Shown one piece after another: positions 1 to 7,498 of a stretch of 40,075 nucleotides of DNA; the first letter of the stretch is position 1; each line of letters opens with the position of its first letter. The DNA lies in assembly GCA_046541355.1 (NCBI GenBank), contig JBKHDM010000018.1, positions 1 through 40,075 on the forward strand, read 5' to 3'. A model generated the notes under the pieces. That model had not been told where the DNA came from, ran no database searches, and saw nothing but the letters and a program-made list of their open reading frames with translations. The position numbers and the translations under genes are program-made. Source of the stretch: CAYZHV01 sp046541355. Lineage in GTDB: Bacteria; Spirochaetota; Spirochaetia; DSM-27196; Alkalispirochaetaceae.

Positions 1-20
1 AAACCGCCTTCGGCGGCCTA
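1..20 (-). terminator. Probable intrinsic terminator of nth, at the window edge
   Basis: Read on the minus strand, a CCGCC stem, GAA loop and GGCGG stem directly follow the nth stop codon and are followed by at least three Ts before the window ends. The full length of the T-run cannot be seen, so the call is provisional. Confidence 0.5.
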
Positions 21-671
21 CCGTCGCTTGCCCACCCCGACCTTGGGGCAGTCGGCCTCGAGGGGGCAGCTCGAGCACCACGGGGAGACCGGGGTGCACT
101 GCTGCTGACCGAATCGCACCAGCAGGTCGTTTAAGGGGATCCAGTACCGTTGCGGGAACAGCTCCATCAGGGCAAACTCGCTCTGCTCGGGGTTTCTGGT
201 TTCGATCCAGCCGAGGCGGTTTGCGATACGGTGGACGTGGATGTCGACACAGATCGAAGGTATCCCGTAGCCGATACCGAGAACGAGGTTGGCGGTTTTG
301 CGGCCGACTCCCGGGAGCGCTGTGAGCGCCTCGAGGGTGTCCGGGGTGCGACCCGCGTGCTCCTCGACGATGATCCGGGAGGACTCGCGGATCTGCTTTG
401 CCTTGTTACGGTAGAATCCGGCGGGGTAGATCGCGCCGGCGATCTCCTCTTCGGGGAGGGCCGCCATCGAGGCTGGGTCACCGGCGAGATCCAGGAGCCG
501 TTTTGAGGCGGCAAAGGTGACCTCATCCTTGGTACGAAGAGAGATGATGGTGGAGACAAGAATAGAGAAGGGGTCCCGCCGCTTTCCGGCTACGGCCATG
601 ACGGCGGTTTCGAGGTTCTTGTCGAGGTGGCCCGCTATCACCCTGAGCTCTCCCTCGGCGTCGGGGCTCAC
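18..671 (-). CDS. nth: Endonuclease III, DNA glycosylase/AP lyase
   Basis: Base-excision repair enzyme of 217 aa that removes oxidised pyrimidines and nicks the abasic site. The helix-hairpin-helix LPGVGRKTANLVLG lies at residues 119-132 and contains the expected catalytic Lys125. The catalytic Asp143 sits in VDIHVHRIANRLG. The C-terminal 4Fe-4S loop has Cys192, 199, 202 and 208 in the exact C-X6-C-X2-C-X5-C spacing. The segment around residue 44 reads SLRTKDE instead of the SAQATD of E. coli Nth, which marks a divergent subgroup of Nth and may shift substrate preference (inference). The start is GTG at 671, overlapping the carD stop as GTGA, so translation is probably coupled to carD and both genes share one mRNA. 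Confidence 0.95.
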   Translation of the reverse strand: MSPDAEGELRVIAGHLDKNLETAVMAVAGKRRDPFSILVSTIISLRTKDEVTFAASKRLLDLAGDPASMAALPEEEIAGAIYPAGFYRNKAKQIRESSRIIVEEHAGRTPDTLEALTALPGVGRKTANLVLGIGYGIPSICVDIHVHRIANRLGWIETRNPEQSEFALMELFPQRYWIPLNDLLVRFGQQQCTPVSPWCSSCPLEADCPKVGVGKRR

Positions 672-1267
672 TCTTCTTCGTCGAGGTCGACGTCGATGTC
701 GTCATCCTCTTCGAAGGTGCGTTCCTCTTTCTTCTCCTGTTCCTTCTGTGCCTCGACCTCGAGCTTGCTGAAGATCAACTCTTCGACCTCGTTTTTGGAG
801 ACCTCCAGGGAAAACGAGACTTCGTCTATCAGGAGTTTGAGGGCGCTGTCGTAGAGCTTCCGCTCGAGGATCGGCAGTTCCTTTACCTTCTTTCGGTGGT
901 AGAGGGTCCGGACAACGGTGGCAATGTCCATGACACTGCCCTGCTTGAGGAGGTCGAGATTCATTTGATAGCGCATTTTCCAGTCCGCTGGTACCGGCTC
1001 GAACTCTTCGGTAAAGAGGTTGAGCGCTCGCTCCGCTTCCTTCCTGGGCACAATTGCCCGGATGCCGAGTTCCTCTGCTTTGTCTACGGGTACTTTTACG
1101 GTCATATCGGAGACGGGTAAGTAAATGATATAGTAGAGAATCTCATTACCGTCTTTGCGGAAATCGATCGATTCGATCGACGCTACCTGACCAACCCCCT
1201 GTAACGGATACACAATCTGCTGACCCTCTTTAAACGTCGTATCCGGGGTCTTCTTGGAAGGGCTCAT
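668..1267 (-). CDS. carD: CarD/CdnL-type RNA polymerase-binding regulator
   Basis: Protein of 199 aa. The N-terminal FKEGQQIVYPLQGVGQV (residues 12-28) and the following beta-rich stretch are the CarD_TRCF RNA polymerase interaction domain. A helical middle region with LYHRKKVKELP and LERKLYDSALKLLIDEVS matches the CarD/CdnL DNA-binding helical domain. Family members bind the beta subunit and stabilise open promoter complexes, notably at rRNA promoters. The C-terminus ends in a strongly acidic tail (EEDDDIDVDLDEEE) that is longer than in the myxobacterial or mycobacterial proteins I know; its role is unclear. The gene starts at ATG 1265-1267, only 7 bases after a good -10 box, with no ribosome binding site, so the mRNA is probably leaderless. 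It is the first gene of a carD-nth operon. Confidence 0.9.
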   Translation of the reverse strand: MSPSKKTPDTTFKEGQQIVYPLQGVGQVASIESIDFRKDGNEILYYIIYLPVSDMTVKVPVDKAEELGIRAIVPRKEAERALNLFTEEFEPVPADWKMRYQMNLDLLKQGSVMDIATVVRTLYHRKKVKELPILERKLYDSALKLLIDEVSFSLEVSKNEVEELIFSKLEVEAQKEQEKKEERTFEEDDDIDVDLDEEE

Positions 1268-1304
1268 CGAGAGGAGTATAGCGGAAATGGCGGGGCGTAG
1301 TCAA
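1268..1304 (-). promoter_or_regulatory. Sigma-70-type promoter of carD, predicted leaderless
   Basis: On the minus strand a -35 TTGACT (1299-1304) and a -10 TATACT (1275-1280) are separated by 18 bp. Only 7 bases separate the -10 from the carD ATG, so the expected transcription start falls on or next to the A of ATG. No purine-rich ribosome site fits between them. Confidence 0.75.
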
Positions 1305-2054
1305 AGGATGCCCGGGGTGGCTATGTTAAACCGCATGGGTGACCGGCAGCGCACCATCCTGCAACGTCTCGAACCCTTCGCCTTCCCTCTGTTTCTCGCC
1401 CTGGTCATCGCCTCGGTGCTTCTCTTTCGCGAGGAGCTCTGGGGGCGCATCGCGGATCGGGAGACGCTGCAGCAGTGGGTCTCGGAGGCGGGGATATGGG
1501 CGCCGGCCCTCTTTGTGGGGGTCCAGACGGTACAGGTGGTAGTCTTTATGATCCCCGGAGATGTCGCCCAGGCCGCGGCGGGCTACATCTTCGGTGTCTG
1601 GCAGGGGATACTCTACTCGGTCCTCGGCATCGCTATCGGCAGCGGATTTAACTACCTGGTTGGAAGCAGGCTCGGCGAGCCGTTTCTCAAGGGCGTCCTC
1701 GGGGAGGAGCGGATGAACTCGTTTCTCTCGGTTGCCCGGTCCTACCGCGGGCGACTCGGCTTCTTTCTCTTTTTTCTCATCCCCGGCATACCAAAGGATG
1801 TGCTCTGCTACGTCGGAGGCACCGCCCGCCTCGGCTTTGCCTCGTTTCTTCTTATTTCCATGGTCGCCCGGCTCCCCGGAATCGTCGGTAGCGCCTTTAT
1901 CGGCGACGCCGCGGCCCGGGAGCAGTGGCAGATCGCGGCGGCGCTCCTCGCCGTCGCGGCGATCCTCTCGGTTACCGGCCTCCTGACCCGTCGCCGCCTT
2001 GAGGGGCTAATCCACAGAGTTACGGAGCGGGATAAATCCCGCCGGGAGGAGTAG
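1287..2054 (+). CDS. TVP38/TMEM64 (DedA-like, VTT domain) membrane protein
   Basis: About 255 aa with 5-6 hydrophobic segments. The central region, from VQVVVFMIPGDVAQAAAGYI through IAIGSGFNYLVGSRLG to FFLFFLIPGIPKDVLCYVGG, carries the re-entrant-helix motifs of the SNARE-associated/VTT family (F/MxPG near the start, G..G...Y..GR, and a second IPG..KD). DedA/VTT proteins act as scramblases or flippases for lipid carriers or as proton-coupled transporters; the substrate cannot be told here. ATG 1287 is preferred because GAGGAG (1272-1277) precedes it by 9 bases; ATG 1323 and 1335 are alternatives. The start codon lies inside the divergent carD promoter spacer. The 3' end overlaps the convergent solute-binding gene by 48 bp. 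Confidence 0.85.
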   Translation: MAGRSQRMPGVAMLNRMGDRQRTILQRLEPFAFPLFLALVIASVLLFREELWGRIADRETLQQWVSEAGIWAPALFVGVQTVQVVVFMIPGDVAQAAAGYIFGVWQGILYSVLGIAIGSGFNYLVGSRLGEPFLKGVLGEERMNSFLSVARSYRGRLGFFLFFLIPGIPKDVLCYVGGTARLGFASFLLISMVARLPGIVGSAFIGDAAAREQWQIAAALLAVAAILSVTGLLTRRRLEGLIHRVTERDKSRREE

Positions 2055-3758
2055 CTCCCGCCTCGAGGAGGCGACCCCGGGTATCGGGGCGAGCTCCCGG
2101 AATCTGATTTCCTTGAACGGATGAATATCGAGGGGATTGGGGAACCACCCTTCGATCTCGTTTCCGTTGACCAGGTTGATCGCCGGAGAGTGGCTGACCG
2201 GCAGGACCACCGCCGTCTCCAGGAGTATCCGCTCCGCTTCGGCGAGGGTGGCGTAGCGGGTATCCCCTGTCTGGTCGTAGGATGAGCGAATCAGCCCGTC
2301 GAACTCGTCACTGCCGAAGTTCGCGTTGTTCAGGTTGCTTCCGCTCATCCACATCTGAAGAAAGCTCAAGGGGTCCGCGTAGTCCGCGACCCAGCTCACG
2401 GTGCCGACGGTGTACTCCCCGTCGTCGAGGGCGTCAAAGTAGCGTGGGTACGGTATCTCCTCCACCTCCACGGTGACGCCGAGGGCCTCCTCCCAGGTCG
2501 CCTCCATGATTCCCGCGACCCGCCGACTCTCCTCTCCTCCGGGGATCGCCACCCGTATCGGCCCTAAATCATCGCTATCGCTCACCCCGGCGGCGGAAAG
2601 AAGCTCCCGCGCCTCATCGCGGTTCTGCGCTTCCAGACCGGTTACCTCCGGATAGAAGGGTATCGGCGGAACGAGGGTTGAGGCTGGGATAAACTGAAAC
2701 TCCTCACTGCGAAGCTCCTCGAGGGGGAGCAGGAGGGCGAGGGCGCGGCGGACGTCGGGATTATCGAGGGGGGGCTCGTCGGAGGCGATGTAGTAGTAGG
2801 TTGTGGCGAAAAGCGGATTTATGACGATGTTCTCGGTGAACTCGACGTTTGCCAGGGACATCCCTCCGGTAACCCAGTGGTAGTCTCCGCCGTTGAACCG
2901 CTCGGTGATCTGCTCAGGTTCGCGGTCGGGAAAGAGAAGCTCGATTCTCGGAATAGCCACGTTCTGTCGGTCCCAGTAGACCTCGTTGCGCCTGAGGGAG
3001 AGACTCTCCTCGCCTCGGGTGGATATGTAGTAGGGCCCGTTACCGGGGATCGTGGTGAACTCCGACCAGTCCTCGATGGTCCGAACACTCTCGTGGACCG
3101 GAACAAAGCTGTGGTGAGCGAGTATCCGCAGGAAGTGGGAGGCGGGATTTGTCAGACCGACCTCGAGAACCTTCTCCCCGATACTCTCGAGGGCGACGCT
3201 GTTCGGGTCGTCGTTCTCTCCGTTGCGGTACGCCTCGGCGCCTTCGATGATATCAAAGAGGAAGGAGTAGGCGCTCTCCCGCTCCGGGTCGAGGAGCTCG
3301 AGCCAGGTACGGCGGAAGTCCTCGGCGGTCACGGAGTCTCCGTTCCAGTAACGGGCGTTCTCTCTCAGGTAGAAGGTGTAGGTGAGGCCGTCGGGGCTCA
3401 CCTCCCACCGCTCGGCGACCGCGGGCCGGGGCTCGAGGGTGAGGGGCGTGTAGGATACGAGCCCTTCAAACAGGGCGGTAAAGATCTGCGCCTCGGTGGT
3501 GGTAAAGCTGTACATTGGATTGAGGGAGAGCTCCGTCGGGGAAAAGGCTACGCGCAACTCCTCGGGAAGGTCCGGCTCATCGTTTTGCGGCTCCTCCGGG
3601 GAGCGGTCGCGACCTTCATCTTCGCCGGAATCCTCCTGCGAGGTTGAGGGTTCCTCGGGGAGGGGAGCTTCCCCTTCCGGGTCGATGGTGGCGCAGCCGA
3701 ACAGAAGCAGTGCTGTAACGAGTAACACGCCAAGGAAGCGTGGGAACGAACGATTCAT
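2007..3758 (-). CDS. Peptide/oligopeptide-type ABC transporter solute-binding lipoprotein (SBP family 5)
   Basis: Protein of 583 aa. The N-terminus MNRSFPRFLGVLLVTALLLF followed by GCA is a lipoprotein signal peptide. It is followed by an acidic Pro/Glu/Asp-rich linker of about 50 residues and then the family 5 binding fold: LRVAFSPTELSLNPMYSFTT, LFEGLVSYTP, LTYTFYLRENARYWNGDSVT and later LLEELRSEEF and SLQFLQMWMSGSNLNN-type segments. Family 5 proteins bind peptides, nickel or sugars for import. No permease or ATPase gene adjoins it, so it is an orphan component whose partners are elsewhere. The open frame extends upstream to 3950, but ATG 3758 starts the signal peptide. It has a leaderless-type promoter and no ribosome binding site. 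Confidence 0.88.
   Translation of the reverse strand: MNRSFPRFLGVLLVTALLLFGCATIDPEGEAPLPEEPSTSQEDSGEDEGRDRSPEEPQNDEPDLPEELRVAFSPTELSLNPMYSFTTTEAQIFTALFEGLVSYTPLTLEPRPAVAERWEVSPDGLTYTFYLRENARYWNGDSVTAEDFRRTWLELLDPERESAYSFLFDIIEGAEAYRNGENDDPNSVALESIGEKVLEVGLTNPASHFLRILAHHSFVPVHESVRTIEDWSEFTTIPGNGPYYISTRGEESLSLRRNEVYWDRQNVAIPRIELLFPDREPEQITERFNGGDYHWVTGGMSLANVEFTENIVINPLFATTYYYIASDEPPLDNPDVRRALALLLPLEELRSEEFQFIPASTLVPPIPFYPEVTGLEAQNRDEARELLSAAGVSDSDDLGPIRVAIPGGEESRRVAGIMEATWEEALGVTVEVEEIPYPRYFDALDDGEYTVGTVSWVADYADPLSFLQMWMSGSNLNNANFGSDEFDGLIRSSYDQTGDTRYATLAEAERILLETAVVLPVSHSPAINLVNGNEIEGWFPNPLDIHPFKEIRFRELAPIPGVASSRRELLLPAGFIPLRNSVD
2027..2042. terminator. Hairpin inside the overlap of two convergent genes
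   Basis: GCGGGA-TAAA-TCCCGC is a perfect 6-bp stem with a 4-base loop. It lies in the coding overlap of the TVP38 gene (plus) and the solute-binding gene (minus). It is symmetrical, so it could act in both directions, but no T-run follows on either strand; a role in termination or attenuation is only suggested. Confidence 0.35.
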
Positions 3759-3794
3759 TGCCAAAAGATACAAGCTACGCACCGCCTTTTCCAA
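3759..3794 (-). promoter_or_regulatory. Promoter of the solute-binding lipoprotein gene, predicted leaderless
   Basis: On the minus strand TTGGAA (3789-3794), an 18-bp spacer and TATCTT (3765-3770) are followed by only 6 bases before ATG 3758. There is no Shine-Dalgarno sequence. Confidence 0.55.
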
Positions 3795-3881
3795 GAATCT
3801 CGAGGTTTTCTTCAAGTTTCGGCCCTTTCCGGCCGATGATAGATAGTGGGGCGGTGCGCCTGAACGTCTGTGGAGGAGCAT

Positions 3882-5438
3882 GTGAGGACGAAGCGAGTTG
3901 TAATTATCCTGATCCTGTCGATACTGACCACGGGGTTGCTCTCCGCGCAAACCGTGCCTCTCCGGCAGATCGACTTTTCCGAGGCACGGATCTCACTGGC
4001 GGGTCCCGACTCGTTCTACGTCCGTAACGTCCGGTTCGAGGATGAGGGCTACGCGGTAACCGTCAGCCGGGACGAGTCGGGAGCGTGGAGTGTCATGGAG
4101 CTCTACGCCGAGGCGGAAAACCTCACCCCTGAGAGCTTGATCCTCGATTTCGCCACGGTATCCCTGGAAGGCGAGGGCACCCTCCTGATCGACGGTCTCT
4201 TTGTAGACGGCGCTGTCTACCAGGGGCGACTCAGGATCGGCGAGGATGAGAGCGCCGAGCTCGTCGACGGTTTTACCCCGGGGTCGATGGACGCCCTCAA
4301 TCCCGAACGTATCCGGGAGCTCCGGCAGGCTATCCTCGAGATAGCCGCTGTAGAGTATGAGGAACGGATTGACCGCCTGGAGGCCGAAATCGCCGAGGGT
4401 ATCGAGGCTATTGCCCGGCAGGAAGAGGTGATCGAGGAACTCACCGAGTCCAACAGCGCCCTTACCGGGGAGCTCAGGGAGAGGGATGCAGAGATTGCCG
4501 AGCTCCAGAGGCGCCTGGAAACGGTTTCGCAGGAGCTCGAAGGGGCGAGGCAAGCCGCTTCCGGGGGAGCTGATGGAGAGGCGGTGGAGGATCTCACCCT
4601 GGATATAGGCCGGATTGAGCGGGAGCTTCGGGCGCTGCGCCAGGAGGCCGACGGGATCGCCGAGCTGATCCGGGAGCTTCAGGAGGAGAACGAGCGGCTG
4701 GTTCGGGAGAACGAACAGCTGCGAACCGCTCTGGACTCCCCGCGGGAGGAGCCGAGGGAGGAGCCGACGGAGGACCCGAGGGTGGAGCTTGTGCCGAGCG
4801 TGCCCTCCCCGCCGGAGCCGTCGGCCGAGCTCGCCACGGCGAGGGAGCTTCTTGATGCTCTCACAGCACGGATGAGCCGCTCTCTCCTCGAGGGGTTCTC
4901 CTCGGGAGAGGCGCGGATGGGGCAGTGGAGCGTCAGTGACACCACGGCGGAACAGAACGACCGGGGGGAGTACTTCTCCCGATTCGCCCTCCCTTTGGAG
5001 CAGATGAGCCGCCCGACGCTCTTTCGCTTTACCGCGCGATCCTTGGAGAGGGAGGATTGGACCGGTTTCGGACTCCACCTCTTTGCCTCCTCCGTCGAGC
5101 GACCGATGGGCTACGGCCACGGCGAGTCGCTGCTCATCTGGTTTACCCGGGACCCGGAGAGCTACGGCAGCGACAACACCTTTCTCCAGATCTATCGGTC
5201 CAGCGACGATGTCGCTATGGGTCGGGTTGCCGGCGGGGTCATCCCCGAGGTGATCACCGACGAAATGGCGATCGAGGTGCTCTATCAGCCTGAGAGCGGA
5301 GATATCACGGTCGCCGTGGACGGGGAGGTCAAGCTCCTGTACAACGGCTGGTTCGGCATTGACGAGGGGGTGGAGATAGCCCTGCGAACCAAGGGTCGCG
5401 GACGGTTCGAGGATCTGGCGGTACTGACAGAACCGTGA
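3882..5438 (+). CDS. Secreted coiled-coil protein with C-terminal beta-sandwich-like domain, unknown function
   Basis: I do not recognise a named family. The 518-aa product begins with a signal peptide (MRTKRVVIILILSILTTGLLSAQ), so it should be exported. Residues about 20-130 are beta-rich. Residues about 145-285 form a long heptad coiled coil rich in E, L, R and I. A Pro/Glu linker with repeated PREEP/PTEDP follows. The last 200 residues (FALPLEQMSRPTLFRFTARS, GFGLHLFASS, SLLIWFTRD, VAVDGEVKLLYNGWFG) look like a concanavalin/LamG-type sandwich, a fold often used to bind glycans or polymers. GTG 3882 is chosen because GGAGGAG (3872-3878) lies just before it; GTG 3870 is also possible. A structural periplasmic or cell-surface role is a guess. 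Confidence 0.7.
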   Translation: MRTKRVVIILILSILTTGLLSAQTVPLRQIDFSEARISLAGPDSFYVRNVRFEDEGYAVTVSRDESGAWSVMELYAEAENLTPESLILDFATVSLEGEGTLLIDGLFVDGAVYQGRLRIGEDESAELVDGFTPGSMDALNPERIRELRQAILEIAAVEYEERIDRLEAEIAEGIEAIARQEEVIEELTESNSALTGELRERDAEIAELQRRLETVSQELEGARQAASGGADGEAVEDLTLDIGRIERELRALRQEADGIAELIRELQEENERLVRENEQLRTALDSPREEPREEPTEDPRVELVPSVPSPPEPSAELATARELLDALTARMSRSLLEGFSSGEARMGQWSVSDTTAEQNDRGEYFSRFALPLEQMSRPTLFRFTARSLEREDWTGFGLHLFASSVERPMGYGHGESLLIWFTRDPESYGSDNTFLQIYRSSDDVAMGRVAGGVIPEVITDEMAIEVLYQPESGDITVAVDGEVKLLYNGWFGIDEGVEIALRTKGRGRFEDLAVLTEP

Positions 5439-5479
5439 GGGGCGGGTAGCCTCTCCCATCGGGGGGCGCAATTCGCTAC

Positions 5480-5485
5480 TATACT
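5480..5485 (+). promoter_or_regulatory. Possible -10 box of the exported thioredoxin-like gene
   Basis: TATACT lies only 4 bases before ATG 5490, with no ribosome site between. The -35 region is poor. It fits the leaderless pattern seen elsewhere but is the weakest case because the spacing is short. Confidence 0.35.
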
Positions 5486-5489
5486 CGCC

Positions 5490-5939
5490 ATGAAAAGGTT
5501 GATTTTCTGCGCTGCCTTCGCCGTTCTCCTCTCCCTCTCAAGCGTTTCAGCCGAGGAGTGGGAGGTGTATGATTGGGAGATCTCCCTGGAGGAGGCGCGG
5601 GAACGTGCCGTCGCCGAGGACAAGGAGATCATGTACTACTTTGCCGGAAGCGACTGGTGCGGCTGGTGCGAGCGGCTCGTCGGTGAGGTGTTCTCTCAGG
5701 AGCTTTTCCGCTCTTTTGAGGAGCGCTTTGTTGTACCGGTACTCATAGACTTTCCAAGAGAGCGGGAGATATCCGCGGAGCTTCAGGAGAGAAACGCCGG
5801 TCTCAGCGATGAGTTCGAGGTTGAAGGGTACCCGACGGTGGTGATTCTCTCCGCCGAGGGGGAGCAGGTTTTCCGCACCGGCTACCGTCCCGGCGGCGCC
5901 GGAGCGTACGTTAACCATCTGCTTCCCTACGTTCGCTGA
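5490..5939 (+). CDS. Exported thioredoxin-fold protein with CGWC active site
   Basis: Protein of 149 aa. Residues 1-21 (MKRLIFCAAFAVLLSLSSVS then AEE) are a cleavable signal peptide. The mature part starts with WEISLEEARERAVAEDKEIM and reaches the redox motif DWCGWC at residues 55-60. The cis-proline loop GYPTVVIL comes later, as expected for the thioredoxin fold. This resembles DUF255/thioredoxin_7 proteins that reduce or shuffle disulphides outside the cytoplasm; the partner is unknown. The CGWC dipeptide (GW rather than GP) implies a redox potential different from cytoplasmic thioredoxin. It follows the coiled-coil gene on the same strand by 51 bases but has its own -10-like element. Confidence 0.82.
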   Translation: MKRLIFCAAFAVLLSLSSVSAEEWEVYDWEISLEEARERAVAEDKEIMYYFAGSDWCGWCERLVGEVFSQELFRSFEERFVVPVLIDFPREREISAELQERNAGLSDEFEVEGYPTVVILSAEGEQVFRTGYRPGGAGAYVNHLLPYVR

Positions 5940-5956
5940 GGCACTGCCCTCGCCCC

Positions 5957-5974
5957 GGCGGGAGCAGTCCCGCC
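5957..5974 (+). terminator. Hairpin after the thioredoxin-like gene
   Basis: GGCGGGA-GCAG-TCCCGCC is a perfect 7-bp stem 18 bases after the stop codon at 5939. No T-run follows; GC-rich direct repeats follow instead. Confidence 0.4.
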
Positions 5975-6009
5975 GCGGCGGGTAGGGTCGGCCGCGGCGG
6001 GTAGGGTCG
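5972..6009. repeat. 19-bp direct repeat, two perfect tandem copies
   Basis: GCCGCGGCGGGTAGGGTCG occurs at 5972-5990 and again at 5991-6009 without a mismatch. It lies between the convergent ends of the thioredoxin-like gene and the class II DAHP synthase gene. Confidence 0.9.
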
Positions 6010-6020
6010 GCGCGCCCGGG

Positions 6021-6071
6021 GCGTCCTCACTCCCGAGGCGTCCTCACTGCCGAGGCGTCCTCACTGCTGAG
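6021..6071. repeat. 17-bp direct repeat, three tandem copies, overlapping a gene end
   Basis: GCGTCCTCACTGCCGAG-type units at 6021-6037, 6038-6054 and 6055-6071 differ by only one or two bases. The last 1.6 copies code for the C-terminal residues VRTPRQ and the stop codon of the class II DAHP synthase (minus strand). Since 17 is not a multiple of 3, the stop arises in the second copy in a shifted frame. Confidence 0.9.
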
Positions 6072-7402
6072 GCGCCCCAGCGGCCGATCTGAAAGGCGGT
6101 CTCCAGGCTCTGGGCGTAGTTCAGCCGGGGGTCGCAGAAGCTGCGGTAGTTGCCTCCGAGGTCCTCTTCCTTCAGATTGCCCACACCCCCGGTGCACTCG
6201 GTTACGTTCTCCCCGGTAAGCTCGAAGTGCACCCCCGACAGGCGGGAGCCCTCCCGTCGGTGGGTCTCGTGCGAGGCGTTGAGCTCCGCGAGGATCTCCT
6301 CGAACCGCCTGGTTTTGACCCCGGTGGCGGTGGTGCGGCTGTTTCCGTGCATCGGATCGCAGCTCCAGACGACCGGTGAACCGTGCTCCCGGACGGCCCG
6401 GATGAGCTCCGGCAGCCTGGAGGTCACCATACCGGCTCCGAGGCGGGTGATAAGGGTAATGCGACCCGCCTCCCGGTCAGGGTCGAGGCGGCTGAGGAGT
6501 TTCTCAAGCTCCCCCGCCTCCATGGACGGACCGATCTTGATACCGATCGGGTTGGCGATCCCCCGGAAGTACTCGACGTGGGCCTCCTCGACCGACCGGG
6601 TCCGCTCCCCGAGCCAGACCATATGCGCTGCAAGGTTGTACCACCGGCCGCTCTCCTCGTCCCGCCGGGTGAGGGCGCTCTCGTAGTCGAGGTGGAGCCC
6701 TTCATGGCTCGTAAAGAACTCCACCTCCCCGAGCTGCTCCCGATTAACGCCGCCGAAGGACTCCATGAAGCTGATCGCGTCGAGGATCCTCTCCACCACC
6801 GTGCGGTACTCCTCCCACTCCTCGCTCTGCTCCATAAAGTGGAGCTTCCAGGTGTACGGGTTGTGGAGGTCGGCGAAGCCGCCGTGGATCATGGCGCGGA
6901 TGTAGTTGAGGGTAGCGGCGGCGTGGAAGTAGCCCTCCACGAGGCGCTCCGGGTCGGGGCGACGCGCCTCGGGGGCGGCCTCGAACCGGTGGACAGGGTC
7001 GCCCCGGTAGGTGAGAACCCCTTCGCCTTCGACATCCTCGGTCTCCGCGGACCGCGGCTTGAAGTACTGCCCGGCGATTCGGCCGATCTTGACGACCGGC
7101 TTACGCAGAGCGTAGGTGAGGATGACGCTCATCTGGAGCAGTATCTTGATCTTGTCGGTGATGGTGCTCCGGTTACAATCCTCGAACCGCTCCACGCAGT
7201 CGCCCCCGTGGAGGAGAAAGCTTCTTCCCGCGCCGGCCTCGGCGATCTGAGCTTTGAGCCGGTCCACCTCTCCTGGAAAGACCACAGGCGGAAGTGTGGC
7301 GATCCGCCTCAGAGCGCGGGCGAGGGCGTCGGGGTCGTCGTATGGTATCTGATGTCTTGCCGGCAGCTTGCGCCAGCTCTCCGGTTGCCACGGTTTCGTC
7401 AT
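6044..7402 (-). CDS. Class II 3-deoxy-7-phosphoheptulonate (DAHP) synthase
   Basis: Protein of 452 aa that condenses phosphoenolpyruvate and erythrose 4-phosphate in the first step of the shikimate pathway. Class II (plant/AroA-II) hallmarks are all present: the N-terminal WQPESWRKLPARHQIPYDD, HGGDCVERFEDC at 65-76 with the metal-ligand Cys69, IGRIAGQYFKPRS at 106-118, ITRLGAGMV, and WSCDPMHGN near residue 345. The length is typical for the class. It is divergent from the TylF-like gene and convergent with the thioredoxin-like gene. A second, unrelated DAHP synthase lies 1.5 kb away, so the two probably differ in feedback control. No good ribosome site precedes ATG 7402. The last six residues come from a tandem repeat and are unlikely to be conserved. 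Confidence 0.95.
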   Translation of the reverse strand: MTKPWQPESWRKLPARHQIPYDDPDALARALRRIATLPPVVFPGEVDRLKAQIAEAGAGRSFLLHGGDCVERFEDCNRSTITDKIKILLQMSVILTYALRKPVVKIGRIAGQYFKPRSAETEDVEGEGVLTYRGDPVHRFEAAPEARRPDPERLVEGYFHAAATLNYIRAMIHGGFADLHNPYTWKLHFMEQSEEWEEYRTVVERILDAISFMESFGGVNREQLGEVEFFTSHEGLHLDYESALTRRDEESGRWYNLAAHMVWLGERTRSVEEAHVEYFRGIANPIGIKIGPSMEAGELEKLLSRLDPDREAGRITLITRLGAGMVTSRLPELIRAVREHGSPVVWSCDPMHGNSRTTATGVKTRRFEEILAELNASHETHRREGSRLSGVHFELTGENVTECTGGVGNLKEEDLGGNYRSFCDPRLNYAQSLETAFQIGRWGASAVRTPRQ

Positions 7403-7434
7403 CGGTAGTCGTCTTGCTCACCCCCATCGGCCCG

Positions 7435-7463
7435 TTGGACCGCCGGGTGAACTTCTGTATAGT
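7435..7463 (+). promoter_or_regulatory. Sigma-70-type promoter of the TylF-like gene
   Basis: TTGGAC (7435-7440) and TATAGT (7458-7463) are separated by exactly 17 bp, with TG directly before the -10. The start is expected near 7470, giving a leader of about 30 bases with AAGGAG at 7486-7491. Confidence 0.7.
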
Positions 7464-7498
7464 ACGGGTACACAAAAATCGTAGCAAGGAGCTTTTAG

